Positions 11,401-22,445 of a stretch of 64,000 nt of DNA are shown one piece after another; position 1 is the stretch's first letter, and every line of letters begins with the position of its first letter. Under the pieces are notes generated by a model. It saw only the letters and a program-made list of their open reading frames with translations. It was not told where the DNA came from and did no database searches. Both the position numbers and the translations under genes were made by a program. The stretch is from Sphagnum compactum (lineage: Eukaryota > Bryophyta > Sphagnopsida > Sphagnales): contig OZ234493.1 of the NCBI GenBank assembly GCA_965153455.1, positions 186,001 through 250,000 of the forward strand, given 5' to 3'.

Positions 11401-12919
11401 TGTATTCATATCATCAGTAGCAGGAGTTACTGCAATTGGATCTGGCACTTTATATGCTGCAAGTAAAGGTAATTGACCATGCTTCTCTTGTTTTGACATT
11501 TTCTGCTCATAGTATCCTGGAGCCAAGACCACATGATTTTCTATGAAAAAAGTGGTGCAGTCTTGATGAGAAGATCTCAGGATGGTCCCCATGAATGAGG
11601 GCAGAAGGATTTTTCCATGTTTTTGTTCAACACTGCTTTGACTTACAGAGATGACATATATGGTGCTGTCAGTTTGAGAAGTGGTTTTTTGAAGATTTCT
11701 AGCTATGTAGATAGCTCAACTCTGTGTGAAACTATTCATGTGACCAAACTGGATCTTCCTTTTATTTGAACACATAGATGGTCCATTTGTATTCTGTAAC
11801 AACCCAGTAGTGTGACAGGGACCCGGTTTAGGAGTACAGGGAACATTGAATACATTTGAAAATCATGGTTCCTAGTACAATCCCACTTGAGGACTATCTA
11901 TTTTGAGCAAATTTTCTTTGTTATTCCAGAGCCTAAACATTTTGTCTTGGTCCACCTCCATTAGATGTAGGAAACTCTACTGTTGATTTCAGACATGTAG
12001 CACAAGATATCTCAGATGTGCTGCAGTCTTGGATGATTGGTTGTTGCACTGAATGTGTAGATTGAGCCAAAAAATACTGTTGGATGGCTGGGATTGTGAG
12101 GTTGATCTGTCCATGAGTCAAGTATTTTAGAGTGCAATGTTTCCGAAGCATTTTTTGTAGTGTTGTCATGGATGCTTCTTGTCAATTAACAATAGACATT
12201 GTGTGTTCCAAGATGACATTTAAGTCAATTGACATCTTCATGTTACTGCACTGTGATTATGCAGGGGCCATGAACCAGTTAACCAAAAATCTTGCATGTG
12301 AATGGGCAAAAGATGGTATTCGAGTCAACAGTGTTGCTCCTTGGTATTTTAAAACTGATTTGACTGAGAAGGTGCAGCCACTTTTCAACTCTGTTATCTA
12401 TTTTCCCTATTGTTTTCGCCCTAATTTCTTGATCCCTGCTCCGCAGTCCAAATTATAGGTTGCTGTCTACTCACAATGATTCAAGTACCAGTGACAACCA
12501 CACATCATGTTCCAGCACTGAAGGAACATATATATCCCAGATTTCCAGTCATCCTTAAGACCCTTATGTCCTGTATAGTTAGTCATAGGCCCTCCTGTTG
12601 TATTGCACATCACTTGCTTAGTATTGTGGACTTGAACATCAGTCTTCATTCATGTATGTATTGATTCTGATTCCATTCAAGGACCTGGGAACTGACACTT
12701 GGTTTGTTTGGGCAGTTGTTAAGCGATGCAAAGTTTTTGGAGGATGTGGTAAGTCGGACACCACTTGGGCGTGTGGGAGAACCTTCTGAGGTTGCAGGGC
12801 TTGTGGCCTTTCTATGTATGCCCACATCTGCATTTACTACTGGGCAGACCATTTGCGTGGATGGTGGCATGACTGTCTACGGCTTTGGTCCGAGCAACAT
12901 GACGTATAAAAGAAACTGA
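8459..12919 (+). CDS. Short-chain dehydrogenase/reductase, tropinone-reductase-like
   Basis: NAD(P)(H)-dependent oxidoreductase of the classical SDR family; the substrate cannot be told from sequence. Exons: 8459-8538, 10158-10365, 11252-11468, 12265-12371, 12716-12919; all GT-AG; 816 nt, 271 aa, a normal length for plant tropinone-reductase homologues. The Rossmann glycine motif TGGTRGIG is at residues 20-27, NNVG at 98-101, and the catalytic tetrad is N123, S151, Y164, K168 (YAASK). The segment [16 protein letters not shown] and the C-terminal [12 protein letters not shown] are characteristic of this subgroup. No transit peptide is evident, so it is probably cytosolic. The similarity to tropinone reductases does not imply alkaloid chemistry, since these homologues are widespread in plants. 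Introns 1 and 2 are large and carry copies of a dispersed repeat. Confidence 0.92.
8905..9152. repeat. Duplicated pyrimidine-rich segment in SDR intron 1
   Basis: A segment containing CTCTTCTTTTCTCTCTGT, TTTCCCCTT and GTGTTGTTTTGTT followed by GTTAGTT occurs at about 8911-8962 and again at about 9098-9147. It is a near-identical direct duplication flanking the partial inverted repeat. Confidence 0.65.
8968..9330. repeat. Inverted pair of dispersed-repeat copies inside SDR intron 1
   Basis: A partial copy at about 8968-9032 reads, on the minus strand, CTAGCCAGTATCATGGCTGA and then CTTGCAACAGAAAC. The facing copy at about 9147-9330 reads CTAGCCAATATTATGGCTGA on the plus strand and continues through CCCACTGTAGGGAGCTGATG. 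The two could pair as a hairpin of about 65 bp in the pre-mRNA. The same family recurs in SDR intron 2 and in an ALKBH9 intron. Confidence 0.7.
9700..9860. repeat. Three short tandem units in SDR intron 1
   Basis: GTTGAAGGTACTGACA occurs three times at about 9709, 9767 and 9825, each followed by TTTGTGT or TTCGTAT and a CA-rich tail. The period is about 58 bp. It is non-coding and sits in an intron. Confidence 0.75.
10511..10740 (+). repeat. Dispersed-repeat copy in SDR intron 2
   Basis: It contains TCTTCCCATTGCTTCCAGAA, CAGAAATTCAGGACA, CTGTTGGGAGCAG, TTCATGATGAAAGGTGATGG and TTGTGAGTGACACTCA. These blocks appear in the same order in the ALKBH9 intron copy (about 41028-41275, opposite strand) and partly in SDR intron 1 (about 9147-9330). 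No transposase or tRNA-like promoter was recognised. Confidence 0.7.
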
Positions 12920-15480
12920 AATTTGTTCAACCTCTAGAATTGTGCCATCTTCATGTCACAGATCTTCATGCCTGCTTTGGGTCAGAGACTTCACCAAACC
13001 AACTAGCCAGTTAACAACATGGATCAAATTCTGCAAGGAATTCTACTCATAATAGATATATTGAAAATTTCAATATGTAAGTAAAGAAAGACCAACAGAA
13101 CATGATAATGGGGATGCTTGTATTTGATGCCCTTTTGTAAATATTTAATATCTAATATTTCCTCTCTACAATTGCTTTCCATATTGCTCCTGAACTGATG
13201 ATCATTTTCTAGGTGACCTCCGTGTTCTGACCCATTCAACAGGTCCCAAGAACAAATGCCGACCTGGACATTAATTATAAAAATGAGGATATCGTTCCAT
13301 GGTTCATCTCATCGACAGGTGAACTTATAAAACATGGGGGATCCACAAATTCCAGTGACTCAGTTGTATCGAATGAGAGTTGTAATGGACTGGTTTTATG
13401 ACTGTTCTGAGGGTTTGTATGTGTGTTCAGATTGATCATACTGGCTTCTTCCAAATTTGACATTGACGCAACAGCAACCTCTAAAAGAGCCCCAAGATGG
13501 AATTGCTCGCATTACATGTTTGTGAACATTGTTCAAGGAGTAGGCTGCTGACATTTGGTACAAAACTCTTCCCAACATCCATTTTTCCTTCCTCATGAAG
13601 ATTTAAATAATTCTACATATTTTAATTGCTAAAGTAAATTTTAATTGCAAAAATCTTAATAGCTTGAATATAAGTCCAGCATGAATAAAATGTTTTTTAA
13701 TGTATTTTTCAATTTTCCACTATAACTGAACTTCAAAGTATCATTCATCCACGCCAATTTATTACGGCATTCCCAACTATTGGTGGATGAAGTGGATGTA
13801 TACAAACCTAAAAGGCCATCTTTTTGTCACCAACTATTGTTATGTTTTTATTCTTGCTTTTTCTGTTTTTTAATACGAAATGTTCAACATTGAATTATTG
13901 AACATAAAAATGACAATTGTTTATATAACAATTAATTTTTTGTGTAAGACATTACACATTGAAATTGTTGAACCATGAAAATTACTAATAATAAGGTATT
14001 CGCTTGAATATAACACTAAATTGCCCTACATGACAAAAGTTGAAATATTCATTACTACTTGTAACTAGATTGTTGTAATGTCTAATTTTGTGTGATAAAA
14101 CAATGTAAAAATGATTTGAAGGTGTTTTTGGGGTGGGGAAAGGTGAGGAATTTGGTTTGTGTGTGCTCTGTGGCAAATAATTGAAGGAATGTTTGGCGTT
14201 ATAATGCAATGTAATGGAAAATTGTTTGGCATGTTTTTTTGAGAAATGGTCTTGTTTTCTGCTAATGACGTTGTTCTTGCATTAAGAAAAGAATAAGTTC
14301 TGTAGGATTGTTGAGGTTATTGTTACAATACATTATCTTTGTACTTCAATGTACCAAATAATTTATATATGAAGAAGTCAAGAACAAGACAAAAATACAA
14401 GAAAAAAAAAATATATGGAATTGTCAAAATGAAAAAATCAGCCATGAACATGAATTAGAAGATTATATTAGATTGATCAAGGTATATAATACAAAGAAAC
14501 TTTGAACAAAACCTAGACCCTCCTTACATGTGTTAAATTATGTTTTAACAATTCCCTTTGTTAAATATTGGCAATCATAAGCTTTATAGGACAATAACTA
14601 AATTTCATGTCTCCTTTAGGAATGTGTTCATGAACTCAATGAACCCTAAAAGAATCAACATCCCATGGAATATTTCTAAAAGATCATCAACATTTTAAAT
14701 TTTTTTGTTAAATAGACTTATTAGAAACTTTGGTCAATTAAGCCTTCTAGAAATATTTTTACAAAGTTTCATCAATTAAACCTTTTAGAAGCTTTTGTCA
14801 ACTAAACCCTCAAAAGGTTTCCATTAACTAATTTTTTTAAAGTCTCCATCAATTAATATTTTACAATTTTTTGCTAGTTAATTTTTTATAGTTTTTCACC
14901 AACTATATTTTCTATAAACTTTTATTAACTATCTTTTTGGAAGCTTTCATTAACTACATCTATTAAAAAGTTATAAGCATATAATCCTTGGACCTTTCTA
15001 AAAACTTTTTTTTTTCATTTGTTAAAGCTTCTTGTCTTGCTTAGACATGGAAATGTTCACAAGTTGACACTTCATGAATGCATTTTCATTCTCTTTTAAT
15101 GTAAATCAAGCCCAACAAACATACATGGTCTTAAGTGCATCATTTAATTTTGGGAAATTTTTTGGTTTTTTAAAATTTGTCAAGTGTAGATTTTAGACAA
15201 GAACATAAAACCCACCATGGCTCTTTGTTTTTATTTTTTCATCTTCGAGAGACTTGGGCAAGGTTTCAAAATTTTGGGGAAATTAATTTCACATGGTTTT
15301 GAAAGTGTCAATTCTCACACATTTCATACTAATTCATATTCAAAGGTAGTTTTCACATATCAATTATCAAAAGTTTTATTTTATCAACATGATTTTTTAA
15401 ATTAAAATATTTATGCAATAAAAGGTAAAAATAATAAAAAGTGAAAATAAAAATCTTCCAACATCTTATATGTCCACAAC
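12920..15480. other. AT-rich spacer downstream of the SDR gene
   Basis: The first 200-300 bases are probably SDR 3' UTR. No gene was recognised after that. A faint 30-45 bp repeat based on CAATTAA or CAACTAA, CCTTTTAGAA and TTTC occupies about 14700-14965. Confidence 0.45.
14700..14965. repeat. Highly degenerate AT-rich tandem repeat
   Basis: About six to eight units of 30-45 bp, each with a version of AGAAACTTTNGTCAATTAAACC. Drift is strong and indels are common, so the unit borders are approximate. Confidence 0.5.
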
Positions 15481-16101
15481 TTCATATCATTTAATGAACC
15501 TTCAAACTCCTTTAACTCCTCAAAATCTAAATCATTCTCTAGTAACTCCACCAAATTGGAAGGTGGTTTACAACCAATTCTAGGATCCTAAGCCAAATTT
15601 TGTGAACAAAAATTAACTTCTTTAAATTGTCCAATTATAAATGACATATCCTCAAGTTTATAAATGTGCATGTTAAAGAAAAAATTCTTTCAATCCTTAT
15701 TTGTGATCTTAAGATGCTTGGGATTTGGCTACCCAAAAAATTAATAGTAGAAAACATGGCTTCATGTTTTCCCCACCATTGAAAAGGACACTTTTTTCCT
15801 TGGGATTCACTTAGTAATGTTTAAAAATCAACAACCTTTTGGTGACAAGTTCTTTCATTGGCTCGCTTGTATTGGTAATCTATTAATAACTATCAAAGTT
15901 GGAATCTTTGTCAATTGTTTGCTTTGCACATCTACCTTCAAAATTTTCCATAGGATGCAAATGATGATAACACTTTAAAAGCATATGATATAAGAATCGT
16001 TTATCATATTCCTTAACAATATGCACACCTTTTTCACAACCAATAAAAGAAGATTTTATATAAAGGCTTTTAAACCTCAAGTCTAGCATGAAAGATGACA
16101 T
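15481..16101 (-). pseudogene. hAT-family transposase relic, C-terminal dimerisation region
   Basis: The conceptual minus-strand product starts near 16101 with MLDLRFKSL and GVHIVKEYDKRFLYHMLLK. It continues through CPFQWWGKHEAMFS, then IRIERIFSL, LDNLKKLIFVHK and, after a frame change, DPRIGCKP. This order (LDPRFK, WW..HE..FP, S..SERIFS) is the C-terminal region and dimerisation domain of plant hAT transposases. Stops and frame shifts interrupt it, and the zinc finger and most of the catalytic core are absent. No terminal inverted repeats were located, so it is a fossil fragment. The family call rests on the conserved order of motifs. Confidence 0.75.
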
Positions 16102-16254
16102 GTTATGAATTTTTTTTAATATTTTTTATAGAATAAAATATCACAAACTTCCCTTTTGACATTGAAAGCAAACAAATAATTCAAGAAAAACCCCAGAATT
16201 GATTTGGGTTGGTGGGTTTGTAACTTCTTCCTTGAATTTTAAACACATAGTAAT

Positions 16255-16850
16255 GGTAAATTACAATGCATAATAAAGGAACTGTAATTTAACCACAAGA
16301 TCTAGCAACCTAGTTACTATCAAGTGAAAAAGGTTGCCAAGTAAATAAAGGAATTTTTTAAAAGATGAAAACATATGAGAATAGGACTTGTTTTATGTTT
16401 GTCTATTGTCTTGCAGCATTACCATCATGCTACACTTACCATCAAAGAAGAGCCAAAACACTTGCAAACTTGTTGAAGTTGTCACCTACAATTTACAACA
16501 CCTACAAACCTTTTATATTTGTTACCTACTATACGAAAGGCCTTCAAATCTCTTGTAGTTACTACCTACCATTTATAACACCTACAGACCTTTTATAGTT
16601 GATGCCTACCATGTACAACATCAATCTACAATGTGTAGCCCTTAAATCCAATGGCTATTTTCATGCTATTACCTTCAAATAGTAATTACCTTCCTACAAC
16701 AACCTACCTTCACCCTCCAATCACAAGTATAAAGAATATTCTCATTGCAGAAAAAAAACAAAATTAAAAACAAATATTCTACATCAAATAAGAAGGAACT
16801 ACTTTCCATACCTTCTTCGAAATGGGGATTGTTATTTGGTGAACGTGTGA
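16255..16850 (-). repeat. Dispersed repeat, copy A (about 590 bp)
   Basis: Read on the minus strand, this shares ordered blocks with 30310-30870: TAGTTCCTT, GATGTAGAATATT, TTCTTTGTACTTGT-like, GCCATTGGATTTAAGGGCT, GGTTGATGTTGTA-like, ATCATGATGGTAA-like and GGTTGCTAGATCTTGTGG-like. The two copies are in opposite orientation about 14 kb apart, on either side of the PPR gene and the copia element. No coding frame is shared. It may be a non-autonomous element, but its class is unknown. Confidence 0.75.
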
Positions 16851-18470
16851 GTCCGAACATGAACCTTTGAGTAGGAGCTAAAAGGCATATTCCAATTATA
16901 TTCCATCCATGTTAACTAAAAATATTCCTTGACAGATTTTAATGACATGTCAAAATATACCTTGACCAAAATATATTCCTATCACATCAGCAATAATTCA
17001 CATGTCATCGTTGCCACATGGATTTGCCATGTGGACAATTGACAATAATGTCTTTGTTCAATTCAACATAAGTATAGAAATCTACCAAGGTTGGTGCACC
17101 ATGTGTTGAAGCAAAAACAAATTTGGCACCTTTATCAAAAATCATGCCCCTTGGTTTCAAACATGTTTTATGTGGTAGAATATTATTTGTCAATAGAAGC
17201 ATATTTTGCACTACCACATCATTTGTGGCCATTATCATCTTGGTTGTTATAATGGGAGACAAATTAAACATAGTTGTAACATGAACTTGTCAGCAAAACA
17301 CAAGTGGTCAGATATAATAATTATTTATATGATACAGAATTCTTTTGACAAAAGATATTTCAACCGTTTTAACAACATTATTGTGAAAAAACTATTCTAA
17401 AAACACATTGAAAAATTAATGCATAGTTTGTAGATGTATCCTATAAAGGGCTAGGTAATTAAAGGCATCACTATAGGAGTATATGAAAAGAATGCGAAAA
17501 ATTGACAAGTACACTATTATGAATATCTATTTGCAACTTAGGAATGCCACTTTCCATATAAAATCTAATTACCGTTGTTACACATGTTAAGATATTATTA
17601 TAATGCAATGCAAACCACATTCTAATTATTAAAGAGGTGGGTATTATCTATGAGTTTTCGTGCACACATTATCAATTGTTGTTTTGTGGTGTCATGAATT
17701 TTTTACACAATTTTTCCACTCTCAATTTTTTTGCTCCATTTTGAAAAAGACAACAAATGTGGCTTGTCGAACTTCTCAAGACTTAGACTCCCAAGCTTGA
17801 CATGGTGTGATTCTTGAACAGTCCACTAAGTCATCAAATCCTTGAAGCCATGGGCCATGCCCATGCCCCATTGCAATGTGCACAGTGCACATCATGAAAC
17901 CAAATCCTAATTAAAACCTTCATAACTATAGAATCTAGCGATCCCACCTTCGTACTTGAAAACAAGTAGCGAAAAAAAGATGATGACCATTGTAGACTTG
18001 GTGAAAGAAGAAAATGGTCAGCAATAGACGATGATATTGGATGGCTTGATGGAGCCATTTGATGGCTGGGACTGTTTTGGGCTCACCACGCATGGCGAGA
18101 GGGATTAGGGTTTGTAGGGTTTTGAGTGGGAACTACTTACTGCAATATGTAGCCTTTTGGCAATTTTGCCTCTTTTTTGGCCCTATTTTTTAGGCATAGA
18201 AATAGAAGGCACTTGGAAGAGACGACAAGTTTTGACAACACAAGCATACATATATCATTTTCAGTCACATATCATATCTTGGGCATCAAAGTATGAGCTG
18301 CATTTGTTTTTGGTTGCCCTAACAAACTATCCAAACCATAAAAAATTGACAAACATTGTCCAAACCAAAAACTCAATTGAAATTTGGCAAAAAAATTTCC
18401 TTCAATTTTTTTCTCAAAAAGGAGACAAATCCCCCCCCCACCCCCCTTTCATATCTTTGGGGTTATACTA
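16851..18470. other. AT-rich spacer, no gene recognised
   Basis: Short open frames exist on both strands (for example 17005-17271 and 17834-18058, minus) but show no domain or codon pattern I can link to a family. A C-rich run lies near 18430-18447. Confidence 0.4.
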
Positions 18471-18473
18471 AAC

Positions 18474-18519
18474 CAATTGTTCTCCTTCAACAGCAATTAT
18501 TGTTGAAGGAGAACAATTG
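18474..18519. repeat. Perfect palindrome, 19-bp stem and 8-nt loop
   Basis: The left arm CAATTGTTCTCCTTCAACA (18474-18492) is the exact reverse complement of 18501-18519, with loop GCAATTAT. It lies about 490 bp downstream of the PPR stop codon in transcriptional sense. It could be a transposon end remnant or a hairpin in the 3' flank; its function is unknown. Confidence 0.9.
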
Positions 18520-19007
18520 ATGGGGATCAACACAAGATAGTCTGCAAGAGAGCTCACTTGGGTAGTCCATTGAGAGCTTCTAAGCTTCCAAATGTCAATT
18601 TCATGCAAAATACAGTTCATGCTTTGCTAGTCAGTCAAGATGATACCCAGATTTTGATCCCACTTGTTACTACCAGCAGGATTCTCTGGACCTGAATTCC
18701 CAGTGCCTGAACGATGTTTCGTACACAGATTCTCTGCAGAAACTTGACAGATATGTCACTATTGCTCTACAGCTGCCTGGATCTGCAGGTGATTGCCACC
18801 GGTTTCAAAAACTTGAAATGGTGACTTGCACTCTCCTGCAACATAATGGGGTTAACCATTAAGCTCTCCCCAAGAATCTTTGCAGAAGTGCAGGAACCTA
18901 TGAAGAGTTACTCGGTCAGTCCTGACTTCATGAGTGATTACAAAACCCATCAACAGTTGCCAATCCCTGGAAAGAAAACAGAAGCAACCTTTTTGACTGT
19001 AATCATA

Positions 19008-22000
19008 TCACCAAAAGTCACCACATGAACACAGCCCATTCTTGAAGTGATGGAAGCGACGACTATCCCTGGCAACAATTTCACGGCCAGTGACTTTGGA
19101 GATGAACTTGGTGAAGGTATGACAGTCTGTACAAACCCGAAGATTCTTAATGATACGGATTGGTGTTCCAGAGGGCATATTGATGATGCCAAAAGCAATA
19201 GCTAGCTTCTCACTGTGGTAACAGACTGCAATTTCCTTGAGCTTCTCATCTACATCATGCACAACAAAGCGAGTGTCTGGCACATACCCTGCTGTTTGTA
19301 TCAGCTTACCCAATCTGTCTAGCTCTGCATATATCTTCTCTGACTGTGGATGTGATCTGTCTTCTACCATGAATGAGTGAGTCTGATCTCCTAACTCGAT
19401 CCATGTGCGACCTGGCTCCTTTTTTACACCTCTATCTTTCATTGAATTTCTCACCTTTTCAACATCATCCCACAAGCCAGCTGCTGCATAAATGTTTGAA
19501 AGTTGCACATAAACTGCAGCATTTTGAGTTTCTGTTCTAAGAAGAATTTTTGCAGCATGGTCAGCTAGCTTGACGTTGCTGTGAATTCTGCAAGCTCCAA
19601 GAAAAGCTGCCCAAATTGAAGCATCTGCTTCAAATGGCATGTTCCGTATGAAACCCTCAGCTGCATTCAAGAGCCCTGCACGACCCAGAAGATCCACCAT
19701 GCATCCGTAATGCTCCACAGTTGGTATGATGGAATAGTCATGGCACATGGAATTGAACAATTGAAGGCCTTCATACACAAGCCCTGCATGGCTGCATGCA
19801 GAGAGAACACCCACAAATGTGGCGCTGTCTGGACTCAGCCCTTCCTGTTGCATCTGATCATAAAGTTGAAGAGCGTCCTCACCAAGCCCATGTTGAGCAT
19901 ATCCTGTGATCATGGCATTCCACGACACCACATCTCGCTCATGCATTTTGTCAAATACTTCTTGTGCATCCACAATACTGCCACACTTGGCATACATGTC
20001 AACAAGCGCATTTCCAACACAGATATCTGCCTGCAATCCAGCTTGGTTAATGATGGCATGCACCCGCTTGCCTGCTAATAAGGCTGCTGTACTCGCACAT
20101 AACTTGAGGATGCTAATGAAGGTGATTGTATTTGGAACAATTCCTTCTTGTTGCATTTGATTGAAGACACTAAAGGCTTCTTCACCACCACCATCCTTAG
20201 AAAACCCACCGATCATTGCAGTCCATGAAATGACATTTCGATTTGCCATACTGTCAAAGACTTGCTGTGCATCCTTCATGCTCCCGCACCTGGCATACAT
20301 GCTCACCAGGGCATTCCCCACACGAACATCAGACTCAAGACCGGCTTTGACGATGTGGGTATGGACCTCTCTGCCCTGGGCCAAAGCTGCTTTGTTGCTG
20401 CAGGCATTCAGAATGCTCAGATAAGTGATGCTATTGACAGTGATATTCTCCTGTTTCATTTGCTTAAAGATCCTAAAAGCCTCTTCAGAAGGACCATGCT
20501 CAGCATATCCACCAATGATCGTATTCCATGAGATTGCGTCACGGCTCGCCATGTTGTCAAACATTTGTCTTGCTTCCTTGATACTTCCGCACTTAACATA
20601 CATGTTGATAAGGGCATTTCCCACACGTATATCAGAATCAAATCCAGATTGGGCAATGAGTAGATGGAGCTGTCTACCCTGCTCCACGGCCGCTGGGCTG
20701 TGCACTGCAGATAGAATGCTAATGAAAGTGACACTATCTGCTTTTATACCCTCTTGTTTCATTTTATGAAAGGCTTGAAAAGACTGGTCACTGTTACCAA
20801 GCTCTGCATAACCACCAATCATTGTATTCCATGAGATCACATTTTTAGTCACCATTCTATCAAACAATTGTTGTGCATCCTTCAAACTCCCACACCTCAG
20901 ATACATCCCAACAAGGGCATTTACAACATTCACATCAGATCCAAATCCGGCTTCCACAACACTGGCATGAAGCTGCTTTCCTCCATTCAAGTCAGCAGGG
21001 CTGGAACATGCATTCAGAATGCTCAAGAAAGTGATCCCATCGGGTTTGACCTGTTGCTCTTGCATTTCATTGAAGACTGCAAAAGCCTCCTGGTAGTGGC
21101 CATGCTCAGTGTATCCTCGGATCATCACAGTCCATGAGATCACATCTCGAGTTGCCATTTTGTTAAACACTTCTCTTGCAGAAGTAATGCTTCCACACTT
21201 TGCATACATGCAAATAAGAGCATTTCCCACTCGTACATCTCTTGTATATCCAGCTTTGTTGACATGAGTATGAACTTGCTTGCCCAAGTCCAAGAACACT
21301 GGGCTCGAACATGCTTTGAGAATGCTCAAGAAGGTGACATCATTTGGTGTCTTGCCTTCTTTCAGCATTTGATGATATACATCAAAGGCCTCAGCATATT
21401 GACCATGATCTGCATACCCTACAATCATTGCATTCCATGAGACAACATCTTTGATATCCATGTTATCAAATACCTGCTGAGCCTCATCTAAACTCCCACA
21501 CCTGGCGTACATGCTGATAAGTGCATTCATCACACGAACATCTGAGTCAAATCCAGCTTTGACAATGTGCTCATGAATGTGCTTGCCAGAATTCAGAGCT
21601 GCTGGGCTGGAACATGCTTTAAGGATGCTCAAGCATGTGATCCTATCTGGCTTCACACTTTCTTGCATTTGACTGAAAATCTCCAACGCCTCCTCACCAC
21701 AACCATTCTCCACCAAACCTACAATCAATGCAGTCCACGAAACCACATCTCTCTTCTGCATTTTCTCAAAAACCTCACATGCATGCTTAATACTCCCACA
21801 TTTGGCATACATGTAAATGAGAGCATTCTCCAGAATAATATCTGTTGTGATTCCTGTTTGCAGTATGTCAGCATGAACCCTCTTGGCCTTTCCAAGAGCT
21901 CCTAGACTGGCACACACATTCACAACACTAGTGAAGGTCATCCTTTCAGGTGCAACCCCTTGCTGCTGCATCTGCTCATAAATTCTGAAAGCCTCATCTG

Positions 22001-22445
22001 CATGTCCATGTTTGGCATATCCTGTCAACATCATATTCCAAGTGAATGTATCTCGCCTGGACATGTTGTTGAATAATTGGCGTGCATCCACCAAATGAGC
22101 ACATTTGGTATACATATCTAAGAGAGTGTTGAGTATGTAAGTGTCTGATTTGAATCTAGTCTGCAAAATGTGGGCATGTATCTGCTGCCCTACAACCACA
22201 TCCTTCATATCAATGCATCTCCGTAGAAGACGGACATAAGTAGAGGAATCCACCGGACTCCTGCGCTGATGCAAAACATGTTGCACATCTTTGACTAGTC
22301 CTTCCCTACTCAATGCCCTGACACCATTTGAGTAGCTCTTATTCACACCCTCTGTTCCACCTCTTATTACAGTGGTCTGGAATGTAGAAGTGCTATGTTT
22401 AGCACCAGTTGAACTTTTCATGAAGACCTGTGTCCTGTTCCACAA
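19008..22445 (-). CDS. Pentatricopeptide repeat protein, PLS class with DYW domain
   Basis: Probable organelle RNA-editing factor: PPR arrays read RNA base by base and the DYW domain is a cytidine deaminase. It is one uninterrupted frame of 1145 codons. About eight P-L-S modules of roughly 100 aa span about residues 60-870, each marked by an (A/T)L(I/L/V).MY..C motif. E and E+ motifs follow. The DYW domain begins near residue 1012 with GRTWIE and has the zinc-site HSE (E1079, proposed catalytic Glu), CTDC at 1105-1108, a CSC near 1139 and a final DFW triplet. The last residue variant (DFW for DYW) is common. The N-terminus is basic and Ser/Thr-rich, fitting an organellar presequence, but mitochondrion versus chloroplast is not decidable. 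The target site cannot be read reliably by eye. The lack of introns is usual for one large group of plant PPR genes. Confidence 0.95.
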   Translation of the reverse strand: MWNRTQVFMKSSTGAKHSTSTFQTTVIRGGTEGVNKSYSNGVRALSREGLVKDVQHVLHQRRSPVDSSTYVRLLRRCIDMKDVVVGQQIHAHILQTRFKSDTYILNTLLDMYTKCAHLVDARQLFNNMSRRDTFTWNMMLTGYAKHGHADEAFRIYEQMQQQGVAPERMTFTSVVNVCASLGALGKAKRVHADILQTGITTDIILENALIYMYAKCGSIKHACEVFEKMQKRDVVSWTALIVGLVENGCGEEALEIFSQMQESVKPDRITCLSILKACSSPAALNSGKHIHEHIVKAGFDSDVRVMNALISMYARCGSLDEAQQVFDNMDIKDVVSWNAMIVGYADHGQYAEAFDVYHQMLKEGKTPNDVTFLSILKACSSPVFLDLGKQVHTHVNKAGYTRDVRVGNALICMYAKCGSITSAREVFNKMATRDVISWTVMIRGYTEHGHYQEAFAVFNEMQEQQVKPDGITFLSILNACSSPADLNGGKQLHASVVEAGFGSDVNVVNALVGMYLRCGSLKDAQQLFDRMVTKNVISWNTMIGGYAELGNSDQSFQAFHKMKQEGIKADSVTFISILSAVHSPAAVEQGRQLHLLIAQSGFDSDIRVGNALINMYVKCGSIKEARQMFDNMASRDAISWNTIIGGYAEHGPSEEAFRIFKQMKQENITVNSITYLSILNACSNKAALAQGREVHTHIVKAGLESDVRVGNALVSMYARCGSMKDAQQVFDSMANRNVISWTAMIGGFSKDGGGEEAFSVFNQMQQEGIVPNTITFISILKLCASTAALLAGKRVHAIINQAGLQADICVGNALVDMYAKCGSIVDAQEVFDKMHERDVVSWNAMITGYAQHGLGEDALQLYDQMQQEGLSPDSATFVGVLSACSHAGLVYEGLQLFNSMCHDYSIIPTVEHYGCMVDLLGRAGLLNAAEGFIRNMPFEADASIWAAFLGACRIHSNVKLADHAAKILLRTETQNAAVYVQLSNIYAAAGLWDDVEKVRNSMKDRGVKKEPGRTWIELGDQTHSFMVEDRSHPQSEKIYAELDRLGKLIQTAGYVPDTRFVVHDVDEKLKEIAVCYHSEKLAIAFGIINMPSGTPIRIIKNLRVCTDCHTFTKFISKVTGREIVARDSRRFHHFKNGLCSCGDFW

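Noticed and set aside
17005-17271. Minus-strand 88-codon open frame
   Set aside because: No recognisable family, and surrounding sequence is decayed repeat; reported only as spacer.
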